The notes beneath the pieces were generated by a model, which saw nothing but the letters and a program-made list of their open reading frames with translations, did not search any database and had not been told where the DNA came from. 64,000 nt of DNA. Origin: Methanobacterium sp. ERen5 (GTDB taxonomy: Archaea > Methanobacteriota > Methanobacteria > Methanobacteriales > Methanobacteriaceae). The stretch is from NCBI GenBank assembly GCA_024167805.1, contig CP099988.1, positions 2,280,001-2,344,000 on the forward strand. Reading direction: 5' to 3'. The position numbers were made by a program, and so were the translations under genes. Of this stretch, positions 21,197 to 31,924 are shown piece after piece. The stretch's first letter is position 1; each line of letters opens with the position of its first letter.

Positions 21197-23328
21197 ATTA
21201 TCAAACAAAAAATTGGAAAAATAGAAAAAATTAACCTAAGTAAAGGAAGTAATGCTAAAATTTTATTTCCATTACTGGTTTTAAGTTTAATGTTAGTGTT
21301 TTCATTTGCAGTAAACGATGTATCAGCTGCTAATGGAACATCTACTAATACAATAGGTCAAACAAACCCTGTATCGTCATCGATTAATGGAAAAACTACA
21401 GATTTACAATCTCAATCTACATCTGAAACTACTAAAAAGGCCAGTAATACTAATAAAAAGACTGCTAATTTAAATTCACAGGGTATTGGGACTGTGAATA
21501 TATCAAACTTAAACTATAATATGGGAATAAATCTTACAACCAGCGACATATCACCTAATGTAGGTCAACAATACTACTACACTGTAATAGTGACCAATAA
21601 TGGTCCTGACAACGCAACTGGTGTACAAGTGAAAAGCGGAATGCCTTATGGTATAAAATTTAACAGCTATTCAACAAGTCAGGGTACCTATGACAACCCT
21701 ACTGGAAAATGGAACATAGGCTATCTTGCCAGTGGTGCCAGTGCAGTTTTACAACTGTTTGTAACTCCTACTAATAGAGTTAATGGTACTGTTGTAACTA
21801 AAACTGCTACGTTAGTAAACACTAAAGAAACTGTTAATACAACCGTATCTATACCTGGATCTCCAGTATCTGATGTTGCATTATCCCTAACTGCAAGCAA
21901 TCTCACTCCCAAAGTGGGTCAACAGTTCTATTACACCCTAATTGCAACAAACAACGGTCCAGATCTTGCATCCAATGTACAGGTAACTAGCTGGATACCT
22001 ACAGGTTTAACTATTAACAGTGTCACAGTAACAGAAGGTTCCTTCAGCACTCTCCCCCAATATGGAGGGTGTTAATATTACCAAGTGGTGCAAGTGCAAT
22101 AGTACAAGTGTTTGTAACTCCTAAAGCTTCTCTAGCCGGAACAACAATAACATACAAGGCATCTAACATTATACACACAGTCACAGCAACCATAGTTGTA
22201 CCTAAAATTGTCACATCTAATGTTTCATTAACCCAAACTGCAAACAATCTCGTACCTAAAGTTGGTCAAAAGTTTAATTACATAGTAATTGCAACAAATA
22301 ATGGCCCCGGTAACGCTTCGCGAGTGCATATAACTGATAAGATACCTGCCGGTTTGATGTTTAACAGTTACAAAGCAACACAAGGTACTTACAACAGTGT
22401 CACAGGAATATGGAATGTTGGAACACTAACAAATGGTACCACTGCAGTATTGCAATTGTTTGTAACTCCTAAAATTTCTCTAGCTGGAACAGTAGTAACA
22501 AATACTGCAACCAGTATTGGACAAATTGTCGCAACAACTGTAGTTGTACCTAAAAATATAGTGTCTAATGTTACAGTATCCATAACTTCAAGCAATCTCG
22601 CACCTAAAGTTGGTCAAGAGTTCCATTATACAATAACCATAACAAACAAAGGTTTAGATACAGTTTCAGCAGGTAGTGTAAAAGATATACTACCTAATGG
22701 TTTAACATTCAACAGTTACACATCAACAAGACCAGTTTATTACGAGAGTGCCGCAGGAATATGGGATCTTGGATCATTAGCAAGTGGTGAAAGTCAAGTA
22801 TTACAACTGTTTGTAACTCCTACAGCATCTCTAGCCGGAACAATAGTAACAAATGCTGCAACCCACACTGGACAGTTTGTCGTAGCAACCATATTTGTAC
22901 CTAAAATTACAGTGACTAACGTTACATTAACCCAAACTGCAAGCAATCTCACACCAAAAGTTGGTCAAAATTTCTACTATACTATAACTGCAACAAATAC
23001 TGGTCCAGATACTGCTACAGGAGTACAAGTATTGGATAAATCACCTGCAGGTTTAATCTATAAAACCTACCACGCAACACAAGGCACCTACAATAGTATT
23101 ACAGGAATATGGGACCTTGGGACACTAACAAATGGTGCTACTGCAACGTTATACATATTAGTAACCCCAACTTCATTTACAGCTGGTAAAAATGTGACTA
23201 ACACGGCAAAATTAACAGAATCCAGTGAATACAACACTACTAACTACCCATCCGCAACAAGTACTGTAAATGTAAAATCACAAAAACATGCTAAAAAATA
23301 TTCTCATTCGGCAGTTGCAACACCATGA
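21197..23328 (+). CDS. Secreted DUF11 repeat protein (frameshifted)
   Basis: About 710 residues joined. Signal sequence (LFPLLVLSLMLVFSFAVNDVSAANG), a Ser/Thr/Gln-rich linker to about residue 100, then five DUF11 repeats of about 115 residues, each with PKVGQxFYYTxxATNNGPD and LQLFVTP; a basic tail KSQKHAKKYSHS ends it. DUF11 domains are beta-sandwiches common in cell-surface proteins. In the second repeat the frame breaks at C5 22054-22058; one extra C restores PPIWRVLILP. The perfect SD GGAGGTGA (21185-21192) points to ATT 21197 as start in this frame; the in-frame ATG 21158 lies upstream without SD. The tail has no evident anchor. Confidence 0.8.
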
Positions 23329-23434
23329 GCAACCATAGCAAAACTATAATAGGTTAAACTAAATAAAAAACCCTTTCCCCATTTATTTTTTGAACAAAAA
23401 GAAATTTAAACACTAATTATCATTCATGTTGCCA

Positions 23435-23926
23435 TTATTGCAGTTTTTTGTTCCTCTCTTTAGCTCTAATCTCCATACTCACAGCATCCACAATTTCCAT
23501 CATATGTTTTTCCTTCATCCATGGTGTGATCCTGGGTTTTAACAGTATCTTGGTGTCGCACCGCTTCATATCGGTGGTGTAGTTGTTTCCAACCATTTTC
23601 TTGTACTTATCATCCAGTGTGGACACGTAATGATGGGACAGGTTTAAGATGTTGTTTTCATCGAAAAGATCCTTAACTTCGTCTGTGATATTATTTAATA
23701 CTGCATTTGCCAGGTTAAAATCGTTTATATCAAGGGATAATGGTTTTTTAACAGTTCCGGATCTGAGCTGGATCTGGTAGAGTCCATCCAAGTATTCCTT
23801 TATATCTCCGTGCCATTTATGAAACTCCCTGGTTGGGAATGTGAGAACATCGTTGTTTCTTAGGAATAGTTGTGGTTGGTAGAGTAGTATTTGTTTTTGA
23901 TCGAGTATACCGTAACTGTAACGCAT
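23435..23926 (-). CDS. Hypothetical protein, 163 aa
   Basis: Soluble, no signal peptide. Starts MRYSYGILDQKQILLYQPQ; contains a helical middle (NLANAVLNNITDEVKDLFDE) and a C-terminal helix with WMKEKHMMEIVDAVSMEIRAKERN. I do not recognise it. It lies 32 nt downstream of the 23959-24357 gene on the same strand, so the two likely form an operon. Confidence 0.6.
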   Translation of the reverse strand: MRYSYGILDQKQILLYQPQLFLRNNDVLTFPTREFHKWHGDIKEYLDGLYQIQLRSGTVKKPLSLDINDFNLANAVLNNITDEVKDLFDENNILNLSHHYVSTLDDKYKKMVGNNYTTDMKRCDTKILLKPRITPWMKEKHMMEIVDAVSMEIRAKERNKKLQ

Positions 23927-23958
23927 AAAATTAACATCCCACTAAAAATATGGAGGTT

Positions 23959-24357
23959 TTATATGGGAAGCATGTCCTTTGCTGAAACCTTCCCTTTAGA
24001 TGCTGCAACTTCCCCACTAAAACTTCCAACCGAACTCTCTAGGAATGCATCAAGGTAGCACTGTAAGGGTTCATTCCTTAACAGGGCATCCATGTTTTTG
24101 TCAATGATGTAAACCCGTTCCATAACTTTTGGCCAGTAACCCATCAACTTCCAGGTTTCAGATTCATCGAGGTAGAGATGGATCTGGTTAACATGGTGGA
24201 TCTGCTCCATCATGGACCTGTAAATACGATTGAATTCATCCCTTTTAAACACAACAACCTCTTCACGCTCCCTGAAAATTTCAGGATTGTTAAGTTCAGC
24301 TATCTTTCCCCTGGTCACTCCCTCACTCACTCTCATTGTAAATTTCACCTTCCCCAC
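23959..24357 (-). CDS. Hypothetical protein, paralog of the 38157-38537 gene
   Basis: 132 residues. Shares long blocks with the 38157 gene: NPEIF.E.EEVVVF, IHLYLDESETWKLMGYWPK, MERVYIIDKNMD, and EPLQCYLDA. No membrane segment. The two copies define a small conserved family whose function I do not know; the second copy stands in the accessory region. Confidence 0.65.
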   Translation of the reverse strand: MGKVKFTMRVSEGVTRGKIAELNNPEIFREREEVVVFKRDEFNRIYRSMMEQIHHVNQIHLYLDESETWKLMGYWPKVMERVYIIDKNMDALLRNEPLQCYLDAFLESSVGSFSGEVAASKGKVSAKDMLPI

Positions 24358-24476
24358 TCTTTAGATAAAAGTACATTATAGTATTCAAAGGTCATGGAAA
24401 TTGAGGTAGAGAGCATATGAGAAGTAATACAACCTTGAAAAGGTATATTACCGATGCACAATAAAGTAAATCCCAT

Positions 24477-26215
24477 ATGGGGACTAAAAAATTCGTGCTC
24501 TTAGACATTGATTACATCACACAGAAGGGTGCAGCAGTCATAAGACTATTCGGCAGACAGATCAATGAAAACAACAGAACAATAACAGCACACCACAAAA
24601 CATTCAAACCATACATATACATCCACACAGACAACATAATCCTTTGTAAAAAAGAACTAAGCACACTAAACCTTTCAAATATTGAAACAGTAACAAAAGA
24701 GGACAACGGAAAAACCAGGGACTTCTTAAAGCTCACACTGAAACATCCCCACGACATCCACAAATTAAAAAAGGAACTAAAAAACCTCAAATCTGTGAAG
24801 GAAATACGGGAATACGACATACCATTTTACAGAAGATACCTAGTTGACAAGGGACTCAACCCCTGAACATTGTGGAAGTTCATGGTAAAACCATGAAAAC
24901 CTTGGACAATGGAAGGTGCATCTTCGAAATACAAGAAGAACCCACAGATATGGGCTCGTATCCAGAGAAACTCAAACTACTCAGCTTCAACATCGAAGCA
25001 GCCACAGCCCATGGAACACCCAATGTTGAGAAAGATCCCATCATCATGATAAACTTCTCAAGTAACCACGGACTTCAAAGGATCATCACAACCCAAACAT
25101 CATCCCAAAAATTTGTGGAAACAGTCTCCACAGAGGAAGAACTCATCCAGAGCTTTATAGAAACAGTTCATACTGAAGACCCAGATATCCTTTTAGGCTA
25201 CAACTCAGACAGGTACGACTTCCCATACTTAACAGGCAGGGCAGAAAAGCTCAAAGTACCACTCAAACTTGGAGTGGATGGATCCAAACTTAAGATCCGA
25301 AACAACGGACGAAGAAATGCTGCAACCATCAGGGGAAGGGTGCACATAGACCTCTACTCAAACCTTAGAAGACACCTACCCCTTGAACACCACACCCTTA
25401 AAAGGGTGTACAAAGAACTTTTCGGAGCAGATAAAGAGGACATTCCAGACCACGAAGTTTACACAAGCTTCCATGAAGGGGGTAAACGGTTGGAAACCCT
25501 ATTTAAATATGCCCTGGCAGATGTTGAGGCAGTCACAAAAATTGGTGAAAAGATGCTGCCACTTAGCATAGAACTCACCAGAATAGTTGGCCAACCACTC
25601 TTTGATGTTTCACGCATGGGAAGTGGAAAACAGGTAGAATGGTACCTCATAAGAAAGGCCCACCAATCTGGAAAAATAGCCCCAAACAAGTTTGGAAACT
25701 ACCTAAGGGATGTGGTTGGAGGCTACGTAGAAGAACCAGTACAGGGCCTTCAAAAAAACATCCACTACTTCGATTTTAGAAGCCTATACCCCAGCATAAT
25801 CGTGGCAAAAAACATCTCACCAGACACACTCACAAAAAATCCAAACTCACATGTAACACCAGAATTCGGTTACAAATTTAAAAAAACTCCACAGGGATTC
25901 ATTCCATCTGTAGTTGTAGAACTCCTTGAAAACAGGAGAAAAGTTAAAAAGATCATGGCCCAAACCACAGACCCAAGGGAACTCCAAATACTAAACTTCA
26001 GACAAGAAGCATTTAAAAGACTCACCAACACCATATACGGACTTTACAACCACAGCACATTTAGATGGTACAGTATCGAATGTTCAGAGGCTATAACAGC
26101 ATGGGGGAGAGACTTCCTCCAAAAAACCATGGAAAAATCCAGGGAACACGGTTTCAAACCATTATACGCAGATACTGATGGATTCTATGCAGTGCTTGAA
26201 GAAGAAAAAGAATAA
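24477..26215 (+). CDS. polB: Family B DNA polymerase, large subunit of split PolB (frameshifted)
   Basis: About 579 residues joined. N-terminal domain (FVLLDIDYITQKGAAVIRLF), exonuclease domain (Exo I SFNIEA, Exo II YNSDRYDF, Exo III YALAD), then polymerase motif A DFRSLYPSI, motif B with KRLTNTIYG, motif C YADTDG. The chain stops 11 residues after motif C, as known for Methanothermobacter, whose PolB is two polypeptides; the small thumb subunit must be elsewhere. The frame breaks at C4 24860-24863; one extra C gives GLNPLNIVEVHG. Exo I has Asn where the catalytic Asp of D-I-E is expected. Confidence 0.88.
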
Positions 26216-26220
26216 AAATT

Positions 26221-26973
26221 TTAAAATACTAAGTTCAGTTCGATTGGGCAGTGATCTGATCCTGTTATGTCCTTCCTTATTTTAGCATCCTTCACATTAC
26301 CCTTCAAATTTTCAGAAACAAAGAAGTAGTCTAAACGCATTCCAATATTATTTTCCCTGCATTTATGTCCATAACTCCACCAACTATAATTTTCAGGGTC
26401 GCTGTTAAACTCTCGGAATGAATCAACAAATCCCAGATCAACCAGTCTGTTTAAAAATGCCCGTTCTTCAGGGAGAAATCCTGCAGATCTACAGGCTATC
26501 TTTGGGTTTGGAAGATCATTTTCTTGATGTGCAATGTTGAAATCTCCACAGATCACCACATTCTCATCAGATTCCTCTTCCATTGTATTTAAGAATCGTT
26601 CATAAAACTGAAACTTGGTTTCCAGCCCATCATCGGATCCTGCACCACTTGGAAAGTAAATGTTGTACAGTTTAAATTCTTTAAACTTGGCCATTAAAAC
26701 ACGACCAGCTTCATCTGAACCTTTAAATCCATTCAATACTTGGACTGGTTTGTTTTTTGTGAACAATGCCACCCCTGCAAAACCTGGCTTGCTGTACTGG
26801 TTAAGATGTAACTCATAATTTTCAAGGTTCTTTAGGGATTCTGGAAAAGTTTCATGACTTGATTTGACTTCTTGGATACATATTATATCTGCATTTTCAT
26901 CAAAAACCTGTTTTAAATAACCGCCATTTTGACGAGCCCTAATACCGTTTACATTCCATGATAATAGTTTCAT
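26221..26973 (-). CDS. xth: Exodeoxyribonuclease III / AP endonuclease (Mth212-like)
   Basis: 250 residues, intact. All family motifs: SWNVNGIRA, IQEVKSS, GDFNIAH, RLDYFFVSE and the catalytic SDHCPIEL. It cuts DNA 5' of abasic sites and digests 3' ends. The Methanothermobacter relative Mth212 also nicks at uracil, replacing uracil-DNA glycosylase; whether this one does is inference. It is convergent with polB, 5 nt apart. Confidence 0.93.
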   Translation of the reverse strand: MKLLSWNVNGIRARQNGGYLKQVFDENADIICIQEVKSSHETFPESLKNLENYELHLNQYSKPGFAGVALFTKNKPVQVLNGFKGSDEAGRVLMAKFKEFKLYNIYFPSGAGSDDGLETKFQFYERFLNTMEEESDENVVICGDFNIAHQENDLPNPKIACRSAGFLPEERAFLNRLVDLGFVDSFREFNSDPENYSWWSYGHKCRENNIGMRLDYFFVSENLKGNVKDAKIRKDITGSDHCPIELNLVF

Positions 26974-27083
26974 TTTAAGATATAACTCCTATTTTTCTTT
27001 AAAAATTAATGATTTATTTATGGGAACTTTATCCTTCATGTAGTCCTAAAAAAATAAAATATTTTTATCTAAAAATCCCCCGT

Positions 27084-27809
27084 TTATAAGAATTTGAAAC
27101 TGTTTATTATCTGATTAAAGCTTAAACTATCTTGATCATACTGGTTTGCAGTATCTGCACCTACCAATGCATAGTACTGTGAACCAGGGGATTTTTCCAC
27201 CAGCACCATCCTTTGGATGATCAGTTTCCCATTACCTGATTTACCTTGGTAAGTTGTTTCATGTGCAGGTAAACCATCAACCACTATATTTCTTTCTGAT
27301 TGGATTGAAAAACCATTAGAAGTCATCTGACTTTCAGAACTTGAAACATATTCCGATAAACTATCGTATCCATATTTAGATTCATCGTAAACACTAAAAG
27401 ATGGATAGTGTGGAAGACCGACTATCGCCATAATATTACTTGTATTGGGTAAAACATCCCAATTTGAAGGATACTGGAAGTAGATAACTCCATTACTGAA
27501 TGTTTTGGGCCCAACATTATCACTGGTTTTAACAGTATTGGCCTGGCTTGTTGATTGATTAACTGAACTAACTGTAGATCCTGGAACTGTAGCTACTTTA
27601 TTAAGCTGTAATAAGGTACCAGCAGCTATTCCCAACGCTGCAACCAGTAAAATACATACAGCTATCAAGATCTTGGTGGATTGTTTCATACCTTCATGAG
27701 AAGGTTGTCTAGAACCACCATTTTTTAATGGGTTGAGGTTTGATCCACAGTATTCACAGAAATCTGCATCTGAATCATTTTCTTGTCCGCATCTTTGACA
27801 CTTGACCAT
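27084..27809 (-). CDS. Zinc-ribbon, single-helix membrane protein with PsbP-like outer domain
   Basis: 241 residues. Zinc ribbon CQRCG...FCEYCG at 4-21, one membrane helix (ILIAVCILLVAALGIAAGTLL, about 46-67), a Ser/Thr/Gln linker, and a PsbP/MOG1-like domain (ISFQYPSNWDV-type motif as VIYFQYPSNWDV; ends IINSFKFL). Inside-facing ribbon and outside-facing domain are the expected topology. The 37480-37971 lipoprotein has a similar outer domain. Next to another zinc-ribbon membrane gene (24-nt gap). Confidence 0.75.
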   Translation of the reverse strand: MVKCQRCGQENDSDADFCEYCGSNLNPLKNGGSRQPSHEGMKQSTKILIAVCILLVAALGIAAGTLLQLNKVATVPGSTVSSVNQSTSQANTVKTSDNVGPKTFSNGVIYFQYPSNWDVLPNTSNIMAIVGLPHYPSFSVYDESKYGYDSLSEYVSSSESQMTSNGFSIQSERNIVVDGLPAHETTYQGKSGNGKLIIQRMVLVEKSPGSQYYALVGADTANQYDQDSLSFNQIINSFKFL

Positions 27810-27833
27810 TTTACAACATCCTACTGGTTATTT

Positions 27834-28448
27834 TTAGTTAAACTGGTCTTTAATTAAAACACCAAGTGCACCGCCGATGCCCCCTGAAACTAGGATAAGC
27901 ACCAATGAAGCAATGAGTTCCACAAGGTTTAAAATCATATTCAAAACATCTCCACCTGAAGCAGAGCTTGTTGAGTTTAAAGATGATACTGCTCCCGATG
28001 TTCCTGATCCCAGCAAACTGCCTGCCGGTCCAAATACACTGGCCAATGTTGAAGCCACTCCCATGAATGCTAAAAATATGAATGCAGCAATGATACCTGC
28101 CAGTACCAGAACAACTAAACTTAAAAAACCTCCATTTATATAGCCATCATCAACAGTTTTAGAACCCAAAATCCCTGGAAGGATTGATCCAACAAAAACC
28201 GAGACAACCAAGACAAACAAGATATAAACTGCAGCTGGAACAGCTTTAGATGTAACTAAACCACTAAACAAAACGCTTGCAATAAATAGAACAATTATAA
28301 AAACAATTAAACCCATGGTAACTGCTAAGAAATTTAGCCGGGCATTCATACGGACAATTAAATTTTCTTTATCCTTTAAAGCTGCACCGCATGATTTACA
28401 GTAGACTGCAGTTTCATTATTTTCCCTACCGCATTTATCACATTTCAC
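27834..28448 (-). CDS. Zinc-ribbon multi-pass membrane protein (DUF5518-like)
   Basis: 204 residues. N-terminal ribbon CDKCG...YCKSCG, then about four membrane helices with Gly-rich ends and the closing GGIGGALGVLIKDQFN, which resembles the tail of the DUF5518-like protein at 57666. Upstream gene of an apparent two-gene operon with 27084-27809. Function unknown. Confidence 0.7.
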   Translation of the reverse strand: MKCDKCGRENNETAVYCKSCGAALKDKENLIVRMNARLNFLAVTMGLIVFIIVLFIASVLFSGLVTSKAVPAAVYILFVLVVSVFVGSILPGILGSKTVDDGYINGGFLSLVVLVLAGIIAAFIFLAFMGVASTLASVFGPAGSLLGSGTSGAVSSLNSTSSASGGDVLNMILNLVELIASLVLILVSGGIGGALGVLIKDQFN

Positions 28449-28638
28449 AATTAAAACCCCCCAAAAAATATATTGTTAATTAAAATTTAGATTTAATATT
28501 ACAACCATATATAATCATAGACTTGACTGTTACAACTTATAATCAAGAGACAGGATTAGAATCTAAATTATCCACTGTCATTCAATTAAAAAAAAGATTT
28601 AAGACTCCATATATTAAAATCTTAAAATTTTCCATGGT

Positions 28639-29636
28639 TTAAATCTTCCTTAGATTTTCACGCACCGTTGATCTGGCCATGCCACCAATTTCACCATCTT
28701 CAACTTCAAGACTTTTAAAGAATGAAGCATGGATGAGTTCATTATTGAAGACCAGTGCAGAGCCTATGTAGAGATCACTTGCAAATCTGTGATCAAAACC
28801 ATATCCAACTGACTCATTTTTAGATTCATCACAACACGAGATGCCTTCAATGAATTTATGGGCAGCTTCAAGGTTTATGTTCGTGGATGTTTTCTTATTG
28901 TCTTGGAGCATGGAATCCATGGCGTAGCTTTCAACAAGTTTTTTGTGAAGAACTTTGTAGGCTGATTTATTTGAGATGATGTCCAATCCCACTATTTCAC
29001 TGTTAACAAAGACTAAAAGTCCGGTCTGGCCTTCAACCACTTTAAAGGTTTCCAAGTAATCCGTCAGATCATCCTGGAATTCATCGTAGATATCAGTCAT
29101 GGCGCTGGTGGGGAATGTAGATCTGTTTTCATTTCGATTTCATGAATAGCGTCCCAAAGTTCGCCCTGGTCTGAGAAGTGCTGACCATACTCTTCAACTG
29201 ATTTCTTCACAGAGGCAGATTTCAAATTTCTGAGCTTGGAATGTGCAAGTCTGCTTGAATCCTGGAATTTGCGGGATTTATAACTCCATCTTCCCTGTTC
29301 AACACAGCTCACTGGAATAACTGTTAAAGATCTTTCCTTTAAAAGTATGGTGGTGTTTACAATTCTGTTTTGTTTTGCACCTACCAGTTCCTCCCCATCA
29401 AGAATAAGTACCGGAACATCGGCACTGTTATGAACCTTCAACTCAGAAACAGTTCCCATTTCATTCATTTCAGATATCTCCACCAGATCAGCCTTCAAAG
29501 CATTTGTTAACGTCATGTAATGAAGTCCAGATTCATGGTTGGTAAAAACAGGTAAAACAGCCATGGATCCCTGGTGTTTGAGCTCTCCAAACTCAAGTCC
29601 CTTAAAATATTCTGTTAAATCAGCATTCATAAACAA
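28639..29636 (-). CDS. ARPP-1-like (DUF6569) protein, frameshifted
   Basis: About 332 residues joined. First part has VLPVFTNHESGLHYMTL, the conserved DGEELVGAKQNRIVNTTILL and CVEQGRW; second part SNKSAYKVLHKKLVESYAMD. The two frames overlap by four bases at 29097-29100, which could look like coupled genes, but one extra base in the G4 at 29110-29113 restores HSPTSAMTDIYD, matching the SPT-x-AM-x-D joint I recall for this family. The family name (ARG and rhodanese-phosphatase associated) gives no firm function. Confidence 0.75.
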
Positions 29637-29750
29637 ATCACACCCTTAATTCTTTAGTTTGAATCCAAATTTTTTCGGGAACCTCATCCCAATAAAATAA
29701 ATTATCCATGCAACAGTATTAAAAAAATTGAAATTGTAGACTCTCTTTTT

Positions 29751-30188
29751 TTACTTCGTCATGTTAACTGTTGCATGGTATATTGCGTCTGATGTGTCTC
29801 CACCACTAAACACAGAATCAAATATGTAAACATCCACCTTTGCAGGTGTACCTTTATCATAGAGTGAATCCATACCATTTACCTTGTAAACCTGGCCTGC
29901 AGTTACGTTGTTGATGTTCCATACCAGTGGAGATTTTTCAATGATGGCACCACTTGAATCGTACCATACAGTTGCCATTTCAAGGTAGCCTATATCTTTG
30001 TTTGGCACCACAACTGCATTGATATCGTAGCCTCCGTAGCCTGATGATTTAACTGTCAGGTTTGTGACGTTTATTTTTGGCTGGTCTGATGTACTGTTAC
30101 CACTGCTTGTACATCCACTCACACCCACCACAGCTAAAACAATTAACACTCCCAATACTAAACTAATGTTTTTTAAACCCCATTTCAT
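29751..30188 (-). CDS. Secreted lipoprotein-like protein
   Basis: 145 residues. Signal peptide with lipobox-like VGVSGCTSSGN, then a beta-rich domain (INVTNLTVKSSGYGGYDINAVV, TVWYDSSGAI) resembling FxLYD-type extracellular domains. Likely membrane-tethered outside the cell. Function unknown. Confidence 0.7.
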   Translation of the reverse strand: MKWGLKNISLVLGVLIVLAVVGVSGCTSSGNSTSDQPKINVTNLTVKSSGYGGYDINAVVVPNKDIGYLEMATVWYDSSGAIIEKSPLVWNINNVTAGQVYKVNGMDSLYDKGTPAKVDVYIFDSVFSGGDTSDAIYHATVNMTK

Positions 30189-30230
30189 CTCAATTCACCC
30201 CTAAACATGTTTATTATCAATAAAAAAATC

Positions 30231-30626
30231 TTATTTTCTTAAAACTGCCAATAAACCAGCTAAACCTAAGAGCACTGCACCTAAGACACCAAATAATGAT
30301 ATGCTGATTAAAAGCCACACTGCACTTATAATTAGAATGATTCCTCCCCATTTGGGATTCTGCAGCACGTAGGCAGATCCTATTAAACCTACGATGGATG
30401 CAATAACTGCACTTACACCTAGACTTGCAACACTGGGTGCAAAAGCCGAGAACATAAGGGCAAAAACTCCTCCTAAAAGTCCGAAAATGCCTCCGAGTAT
30501 TCCCAGCACGAGTTCAATTGTTCTGGAAGTTTTTTTAGATTCCACAGTTTTAGTAGATTCACCACACTTTTTACAGAACGTTGCACTATCTGCATTTTCT
30601 GTTCCACACTTTTCACAATATGTCAT
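30231..30626 (-). CDS. Zinc-ribbon membrane protein (DUF4064-like)
   Basis: 131 residues. Zinc ribbon YCEKCG...FCKKCG followed by about four hydrophobic helices (ELVLGILGGIFGLLGGVFAL, VSAVIASIVGLIGSAYVL, IILIISAVWLLISISL, LGAVLLGLAGLLAVL). Third zinc-ribbon membrane protein within 4 kb. Function unknown. Confidence 0.75.
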   Translation of the reverse strand: MTYCEKCGTENADSATFCKKCGESTKTVESKKTSRTIELVLGILGGIFGLLGGVFALMFSAFAPSVASLGVSAVIASIVGLIGSAYVLQNPKWGGIILIISAVWLLISISLFGVLGAVLLGLAGLLAVLRK

Positions 30627-30794
30627 TAAAACACCTCAATATAATATTAATTTATTATATATTTAAATGTTTACTATTTACATAAAATAGAAAAGATTAA
30701 ATTGTACATGTTTAATATGGAATTATAAATAAGGGATATATCAAAAATGGATCTGCCCCATATTCTGAAATTCAAATTATAAGTGGTGATTTAA

Positions 30795-31412
30795 ATTTTT
30801 GTAAGCAGAAATTTTGACAATTTAATCAAATTTATACTGGACTCATACGAACTAGATCCAAGTTTCAGAGTTGTTATACTGGATGAAAATGAATCTAAGA
30901 TATTTTTTGATGAAAAAATTCATTTCAACAACTATCAAGACGAATATTTAGGAGCAGTCAATGAATTTAAGGAACATGAAACTGAACCAGATTCATTTAT
31001 AGCATGCTGCATTCCATGCAATGCCAACAAAACTAATATCAAACAGATCAAGGAAGAATTAGATCAAAGAAGCTTGGAAACATTTAGTTCATGTACAAAA
31101 TTCATCCAAAGACTATTCCAATCCTATGATACTAAACATTTGATTCTAATAAATGATGAAACCTTTTCAGACCTCTTAAGTGTTAAAAGGCCTAATATCT
31201 TAGCCCACGAAGCATTTCACATAGTAGAATATGAAAAATACGACCAAACACATACAGGTGAAGAAGTTGATGAATATGCAAAAAAACTCTCCGAACTATA
31301 CTTCCTATCATTAAATGATGATCAGATAGAAAGAGAATATAATAAGATCTGTTCCAAAAGGGATGGAAGAGGAAAATATGGTAGATTAAGGATGATAACA
31401 AAATTTGGATAA
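30795..31412 (+). CDS. HExxH motif protein, putative zinc metallopeptidase; start unclear
   Basis: The frame is open from 30795 to 31412 (about 205 residues). The C-terminal part has ILAHEAFHIVEYEKY, an HExxH zinc-binding motif, followed by EEVDEYAKKL, a possible third ligand helix, as in short gluzincins. The middle has ACCIPCNANKT. No ATG, GTG or TTG occurs in frame until TTG 31074, which would remove half of the protein. ATT 30795 follows GGTGAT closely; alternatively the 5' part continues in another frame (SEIQIISGDLNFCKQKF) across an indel. No signal peptide seen. Confidence 0.5.
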   Translation: MFVSRNFDNLIKFILDSYELDPSFRVVILDENESKIFFDEKIHFNNYQDEYLGAVNEFKEHETEPDSFIACCIPCNANKTNIKQIKEELDQRSLETFSSCTKFIQRLFQSYDTKHLILINDETFSDLLSVKRPNILAHEAFHIVEYEKYDQTHTGEEVDEYAKKLSELYFLSLNDDQIEREYNKICSKRDGRGKYGRLRMITKFG

Positions 31413-31582
31413 GAATTATTGATTTATTTGGAATATATGAACTTAGACATTCGATTATTAAATATTTTATTATCTTATAATGTCTTGATAATTATCTGTT
31501 ATGAAGTTCAAGGTTTTTATTAGAATTTCTCAAATTTTATAAAAAAAATATAAAAAACAATTTTTTTAATAAAATATTATTA

Positions 31583-31882
31583 TTACCATGTGACTTTCAA
31601 CAGTATAGAAAGTGCAATAAACAGTATAAGGTTGTTTATTGCTAGGAGCACGCCTTCACCACGGCCGAATCCGCCGTGGAACAATATACTTAATGTTAGA
31701 AATAGGCTCTGTAACAATAGGAATGCTGCGAAGAATATTAGTCCTAAATTAAATTTGGATCTTATCTCCTTGTAGTTCTGCCAGTAAATATAAAATAAAT
31801 TTGCTAAAAGGATAATGTTTCCAATGCCTATTATTGCTGCTATATAAAATGACCATAATTCTGTTGTAATATCGACTGCCAT
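31583..31882 (-). CDS. Small four-helix membrane protein (pair A)
   Basis: 99 residues with hydrophobic segments and a basic loop (YWQNYKEIRSKFNLGLIFFAAF). The 52160-52492 protein has the same plan and loop (ERYQKVKSKFTTTLVLFSLL). It follows a winged-helix gene on the same strand, as its paralog does. Probably a membrane partner of that regulator (inference). Confidence 0.7.
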   Translation of the reverse strand: MAVDITTELWSFYIAAIIGIGNIILLANLFYIYWQNYKEIRSKFNLGLIFFAAFLLLQSLFLTLSILFHGGFGRGEGVLLAINNLILFIALSILLKVTW

Positions 31883-31924
31883 TGTTTTACCCCTATAATT
31901 TTGAATTAAGTTAATAATAACCTA

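Noticed and set aside
26165..26215. PolB apparently truncated after motif C
   Set aside because: This is the known natural end of the large subunit in split PolB of Methanobacteriales, not a mutation.
28639..29636. Two overlapping genes with ATGA coupling
   Set aside because: Adding one base in the G4 run joins them through a motif I recall for the family, so one gene is more likely.
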